Below, piece after piece: positions 1 to 64,000 of a stretch of DNA of 64,000 nucleotides. A model generated the notes under the pieces. That model saw nothing but the letters and a program-made list of their open reading frames with translations, was not told the origin of the DNA and made no database searches. Made by a program: the position numbers and the translations under genes. Position 1 is the first letter of the stretch; each line of letters begins with the position of its first letter. The DNA comes from Theodoxus fluviatilis (Eukaryota > Mollusca > Gastropoda > Cycloneritida > Neritidae): NCBI GenBank assembly GCA_034096865.1, contig JAWQFJ010002817.1, forward strand, positions 125,001 to 189,000. The letters run 5' to 3'.

Positions 1-182
1 GCCTGGATTGTCCCACTCATGAGCACCTGTACAACAAATACCATAACAAAAATGTAAAATGTTCACTATGCCTGTGATAAAACGTCACCAGCTATGGATT
101 TTTATTACTTTTGAGAAAAAGGAAAGTTGAGTAACCTACATAGATTTTGATGAATATGGTCAGGTATATTCTCTGTTTCCAT

Positions 183-592
<410 letters not shown>

Positions 593-755
593 AACAACAA
601 CAACAACCACCTTGGCAAAAATCTCCATACTCACTGACACTTCACACATTTCCACTCCCTTCCAATTCCAAGCTTCAGCCTTCTCATACACTCCCTGTGT
701 TCTAAAATCAAGCAAGAGCCTGACTGCCCAAGCAGGCAGGCAGACAGGCACTGAC

Positions 756-60230
<59,475 letters not shown>

Positions 60231-60835
60231 TGAGCAATTCAATCAGCCTGCAGTCCTCGAGTTTCTGTCAACCGACCATTTTAGTTCCTGTCATGTGCTG
60301 CAGACGCGATCGGGGGGCAGGCACAGATAGATGTCACTTGTTGTGGTCGCTGCCATTTTGTGCCATCACGTGAACTGCGAACTTTAACCCACTAAAAATA
60401 GTATCCAATCATTTATGAGATTACTGAGAACTTTTTGACCAATATTTGTAAGGGACACTACTCGCGGCAGTTTCGAAGGTGTACCGATGCCGATCTACTC
60501 AGATGATACAAATACACCGGATAAACCGTTTAACCTGACCAATCATTAGCGCATATGGTAATTTTATACGTCTTCTCTTTCCTGTTTTAAATATTTGACT
60601 CTAACTTTCCAGATCTTGTAGAACAAAAATTACCGCCGTAGTGTGCACTTGTTCGGACCTGTAGAGTGTAGTGTAGGCTGTACGGGAAAGGTGTGTGAGA
60701 ACTCACTCGCTGCCCTGATCGTGTTTTGACATGCACGAGTGTTGTGGAACCAAAATAGACGTCAGTGGCTTGCTGCTTTGAGCCGTGAAATGTGTTAGTG
60801 TTGGAGCACTATAGTTAGCTCTTTAGCCGGACAAA
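60231..60835. promoter_or_regulatory. Bidirectional promoter between ZFYVE26 and NEK2
   Basis: The two start codons are 605 bp apart and point away from each other, so both 5' UTRs and core promoters must share this interval. A perfect palindrome TCACGTGA (60366-60373) is the E-box bound by USF/MITF/TFE-type bHLH factors and the core of the CLEAR lysosomal motif. A YY1-like GCCATTTTG lies nearby (around 60352). No TATA box is evident near either start. Transcription starts cannot be placed from sequence alone. Confidence 0.7.
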
Positions 60836-61020
60836 ATGGAGGAGCTTAGTACCAAGGTTCCGTCGGTAGGGAACTTAGAGATGGCTGGTCCGTTAATTAA
60901 TCTGAATAGCGAAGGAACTACTCAGCCAACTCCAGTTCTTGCTGAAAAACAAAAAGACACCAAAGTCATGGAGTCGGAAACCAAAGCTTTTCCTGCAAAT
61001 TCTCTACTTACCGCAAGAAC
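60836..61020 (+). CDS. NEK2: NEK2 exon 1, lineage-specific N-terminal leader
   Basis: ATG at 60836 in good context (AAAATGG), open for 61 codons plus 2 nt to donor GTAAGT. Low-complexity polar sequence (NLNSEGTTQPTPVLAEKQKD) with no recognised domain. It could be coding leader, or largely 5' UTR if translation starts at Met65 in exon 2. Confidence 0.75.
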
Positions 61021-63213
61021 GTAAGTAGTACTGATCTGCTGGCGATAACCTGCTTGGTAGGCTTGTAGACAGGATCGATGCGATATTCTTGCAGCATTCA
61101 CTTTTAGTTTTAATACTGTTGAGTGTAATCGTTACACATACAGTATTTACGTGAGCTTGGAGGCTAGCACGTGTACCGGTATTCATATGTATGATCTCCT
61201 CTTTCAGGCCCACGTAGGCACAATTTGATATTGCTGGCACTGTGGTTGTCCTTGGCAAACGTTGGTTTATTTAATTTTTTTGCAGACCAAGAATGCCAAC
61301 AACCCTTGATGATTTTGAGGTTTTGTCAACAATTGGTACCGGATCATATGGAACTTGCAAAAAAGTTCGAAGGAAGAAGGATGGCAAGGTGAATGCTTTT
61401 GTTTAATATCCTCTGCCCTCCCATCTAGCTACACTCTTGATCCCTTCCACCCCACCCCCACCCTAAACATCTCCCCCCTTGCAAATGTGGTCATTTAGTG
61501 AATAATATTTGGCACTGGAATTGAGGCAGATTTTGCAGTAATAAGATGACTTGCTTGGTAGGAAAAAAAACTTTGATAACAAAATAGATTGGTTTATCAC
61601 ATGTACAGCATTATGATTACGCCATTAGCCTGACAAGCTAGTGCATTTTGGATCACATGGACTTTGGAGGTTGCTATTGCAATCAATTGAGCAAATTTAT
61701 AATCCATGCAATGGTGATGATGATGATGATGATGATGATACACCACCATGATCATAGCAAAGGAATTTACTCCAATTCAGGCTGTTTGATAACCATAACA
61801 GTTTTGGAAATGTGGGTATTTGCCTTGACAATAATTTACGTTATCGGCTCTTGAGGTTAGCTTATTGGTTTGAAACAACTATGTTAGTTTCAGGCACTAT
61901 TCATACAGTGTACATGCTACTTCTTTACTCCTGGAAAGAATGGTCTGGAGGAAGATCATAAAGTCTTGCTGCTGGAGCTTTGATAAACTTATCATTCTGT
62001 CTGTTGATGTTGTCCAGAGCTCATGTTGCCCCCATTAACAAATATCATTTGTGCCCTTATGTGCTGTGAGAATTATCGTGAACAACACTCAAAAGCTGGT
62101 TGCAAAGCAAGTACAATTCTCGAAGTACAAATCAACATAATCTCTGTCTTAACACAATCATCATTATACCTGTCTACCATTGTCTCATTTTTGAGTACTT
62201 GTAGTGCATCATGTTTGAAGATAGTGCTGTTTCCTGACTACTAAATTCCCATGCAGGTACTGGTGTGGAAGGAAATGGACTATGGGTCCATGTCAGAAGC
62301 TGAAAAGCAGATGCTGGTGTCAGAGGTCAACCTCTTGAGGGAGCTGAAGCATGAGCACATAGTTCGATACTATGACAGAATAATCGACAGAAGCAACACA
62401 ACAATCTACATCATCATGGAGTATTGTGAAGCTGGAGACCTCGCCACCATCATTTCCAAATGTCGAAAGGACGTGTAAGTCTCATGTTGTGGCATAGTCC
62501 TGTGAAGTAACTATCTAATGTGAAAAGGACGTGTAAGTCTCATGTTGTGGTGTAGTTCTGTAAAGTAACTATCTAATGTGAAAAGGACGTGTAAGCCTCA
62601 TGTTGTGGTGTAGTCCTGTGAAGTAACTATGACGAAAGGATGTGTAAGTCTCATGTCGTGGTGTAGTCCTGTGAAGTAACTATCTAATGTGAAAAGGATA
62701 CATGTGTAAGTCTCATGTTGTGGTGTAGTCCTGTGAAGTAACTATCTAATGTGGAAAGGATGTGCAAGTTTTATGTTGTGTTGTATTTATCTTAGCACAC
62801 CCATTTAAGATTTTATGATGTAATGATGTACTAAACAAATTTGTTTGGAGAATTCTGCTATAGTCACTTTCCATGCTTCTAACATCAAAACTTCTAGTAT
62901 GAGAGATGTCATATTAATAGATAATAATTCAAATTGTTTGATGTTTGGGTTTCCCCCCTCAGGTCTTGTTTCAGTTTAAGCAAGACTTTGCCTGGCTATC
63001 TCAGTATTTGCTCAGGAGAGTTCTTTAAACTAAATAATGAGCAGGATTTAAGGGTAAATATTGAAAATGTAAAAGCAACAAAAACAAAGTTGTGGTTAGA
63101 TTAACATGGCCATACACAAAAAAGTTGGTAGGTCAACCTGATTTGTTTTTGTTGTTGTTGTTGTTGTTGTCTTGTTTGGTCAGATGACACTTACATCAAA
63201 CTTTCTTTTTCTG

Positions 63214-63281
<68 letters not shown>

Positions 63282-63915
63282 TACATACATACATGCACAC
63301 ACACACAAACACGCACACACACACACACAAAACACATACACTCACACAACACAAACACACACATACACACACACACACACACACACATCCACACACACAC
63401 ATACACATTCCACACACACACACATACATACACACAACATACATACACACACACACACATATATACACACACACTGGTAGGGAGAAGCAATACGGATCAA
63501 GTTTCTTGCACCAAGGTGGAACTCCACTATCTACACAGCATTCATCACAAAACAATCTAGCAATGACGCTGTGAGGCAAATGGAGTTCATGCATCCCAGC
63601 CACTGAACTGGAGCTGAGGCCATGACATTTTTGTCTCCAGGGAGTTGCATTTTCAAGGAATTATTTTTTTCCAGGTCCTACGTGGATGAACCCTTTGTAT
63701 GGAAGATTCTCATCCAGATGACTTTGGCTCTCAAGGAGTGCCACAGTCGTAAGCGGAATGGAAAAGCAGTGCTGCATCGGGACCTGAAGCCCGCAAACAT
63801 TTTCCTGGATGCCAATAACAATGTCAAGCTTGGTGACTTTGGTCTTGCAAGGGTGCTTCACCATGAGACAAGCTTTGCCAAGACCTACGTCGGCACTCCC
63901 TACTACATGTCACCA
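60836..63915 (+). CDS. NEK2: NEK2 (NIMA-related Ser/Thr kinase), exons 1-4, 3' end beyond window
   Basis: Centrosomal cell-cycle kinase (family knowledge: phosphorylates centrosome linker proteins such as C-NAP1/rootletin). Four exons (60836-61020, 61286-61388, 62257-62474, 63675-63915) join in phase into 249 codons. Visible kinase elements: glycine loop GTGSYG (79-84), ATP-site Lys101 in VLVWKE, helix C region LVSEVNLLRELKHEHIVRYY, catalytic loop HRDLKPAN with Asp205, DFG Asp223, and activation loop TSFAKTYVGTPYYMSP. Sequence is close to human NEK2 throughout (for example DYGSMSEAEKQMLVSEVNLL). The model has ~64 residues before the usual NEK2 start; the human-like start is the Met65 codon in exon 2. 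C-lobe, leucine zipper and tail are outside the window. Confidence 0.95.
61286..61388 (+). CDS. NEK2: NEK2 exon 2, kinase N-lobe start
   Basis: Acceptor TTTTTTGCAG, donor GTGAAT. Reads MPTTLDDFEVLSTIGTGSYG, directly comparable with human MPSRAEDYEVLYTIGTGSYG. Confidence 0.96.
61389..62256. other. NEK2 intron 2 with short (ATG)n run
   Basis: Contains (ATG)n at 61711-61740 and otherwise nothing recognisable. NEK2 intron 1 (61021-61285) is likewise plain. Confidence 0.6.
62257..62474 (+). CDS. NEK2: NEK2 exon 3, N-lobe and hinge
   Basis: Acceptor ATGCAG, donor GTAAGT. Encodes VLVWKEMDYGSMSEAEKQML, YYDRIIDRSNTTIYIIMEYC (gatekeeper/hinge) and GDLATIISKCRKD. The exon's last ~11 bases and its donor are copied in tandem five more times in the following intron. 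Confidence 0.97.
62464..62793 (+). repeat. ~58-bp tandem repeat carrying copies of NEK2 exon 3 donor
   Basis: About five and a half units, each beginning AAAGGACGTGTAAGTCTCAT or a close variant. The first unit contains the true exon 3 end and splice donor. Unit 3 has lost 5-6 bp; unit 5 has gained ACAT; the last unit has GTGCAAG instead of GTGTAAG. Confidence 0.93.
63217..63475. repeat. (CA)n microsatellite, NEK2 intron 3
   Basis: Pure CA run to 63277, then CATA and interrupted CA to 63475, ~200 bp upstream of the exon 4 acceptor. Between the tandem donor repeat and this tract (62794-63216) only a short (GTT)n at 63147-63168 is visible. Confidence 0.97.
63675..63915 (+). CDS. NEK2: NEK2 exon 4, catalytic and activation loops
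   Basis: Acceptor TTTCCAG, donor GTAAGT. Encodes FVWKILIQMTLALKECHSRK, VLHRDLKPANIFLD, LGDFGLARVL and VGTPYYMSP; ends phase 0, with the EQ of the usual YYMSPEQ expected in the next exon. Confidence 0.97.
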
Positions 63916-64000
63916 GTAAGTGGCCCTCTGGAGTCTACATCCTTGTCAGCAGATGAGGCTTTTTGGAACAAACTGATTTTGGTTCCATTTTCCTTATGAA

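Overview
This is animal nuclear DNA from a non-vertebrate. My best guess is a lophotrochozoan, probably a gastropod mollusc. The evidence is intron-split genes with GT/AG borders, abundant CA microsatellites and minisatellites, tRNA-derived SINEs, a CR1/L2-like non-LTR retrotransposon and several short inverted-repeat elements. There is no bacterial gene organisation. The species cannot be fixed from the sequence. LAYOUT: two divergent protein genes share a 605-bp promoter at 60231-60835. Leftward (minus strand, 60230 down past base 1) runs one very large gene that I recognise as the ortholog of ZFYVE26 (spastizin / FYVE-CENT / SPG15). I resolved 44 coding exons. All splice borders are GT/AG, every exon-to-exon phase agrees, and together they give an uninterrupted 3051-codon frame. 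The last exon or exons lie beyond the left edge. Rightward (plus strand, from 60836) runs the 5' part of a NIMA-related kinase, NEK2: four exons, 249 codons, cut off after the activation loop. Nearly everything else is intron of ZFYVE26, and most of that is repetitive. REGIONS: 756-13037 holds the C-terminal exons 44-35 with two 27-bp minisatellites (3580-5776, 8694-9735), a SINE graveyard with a perfect 79-bp inverted repeat (5785-6875), and a GGA tract. 13038-19630 holds a tandem pair of ~830-bp inverted-repeat elements packed with AGGTCA motifs, then the FYVE zinc-finger exons 34-33. 19631-30000 holds mid-protein exons, an antisense retrotransposon, a 45-bp minisatellite and a MITE. 29150-32848 holds exons 23-18, which encode what looks like a complete DUF547 domain not present in the human protein as I recall it. 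33470-45941 and 48570-60230 hold the N-terminal half, separated by a 2-kb 26-bp minisatellite. HOW THE GENES WORK: ZFYVE26 is a PI3P-binding scaffold that acts with spatacsin (SPG11) and AP-5 in lysosome/autophagosome biology and cytokinesis. NEK2 is a centrosomal cell-cycle kinase. The shared promoter carries a palindromic TCACGTGA E-box. The most striking themes are the DUF547 insertion in ZFYVE26 and repeated cases in which a tandem array abuts, or is built from, a splice site. In the clearest case the real 3' splice site of exon 42 is the terminal unit of an ~81-copy array whose nearest ten units stay open in the exon's frame.
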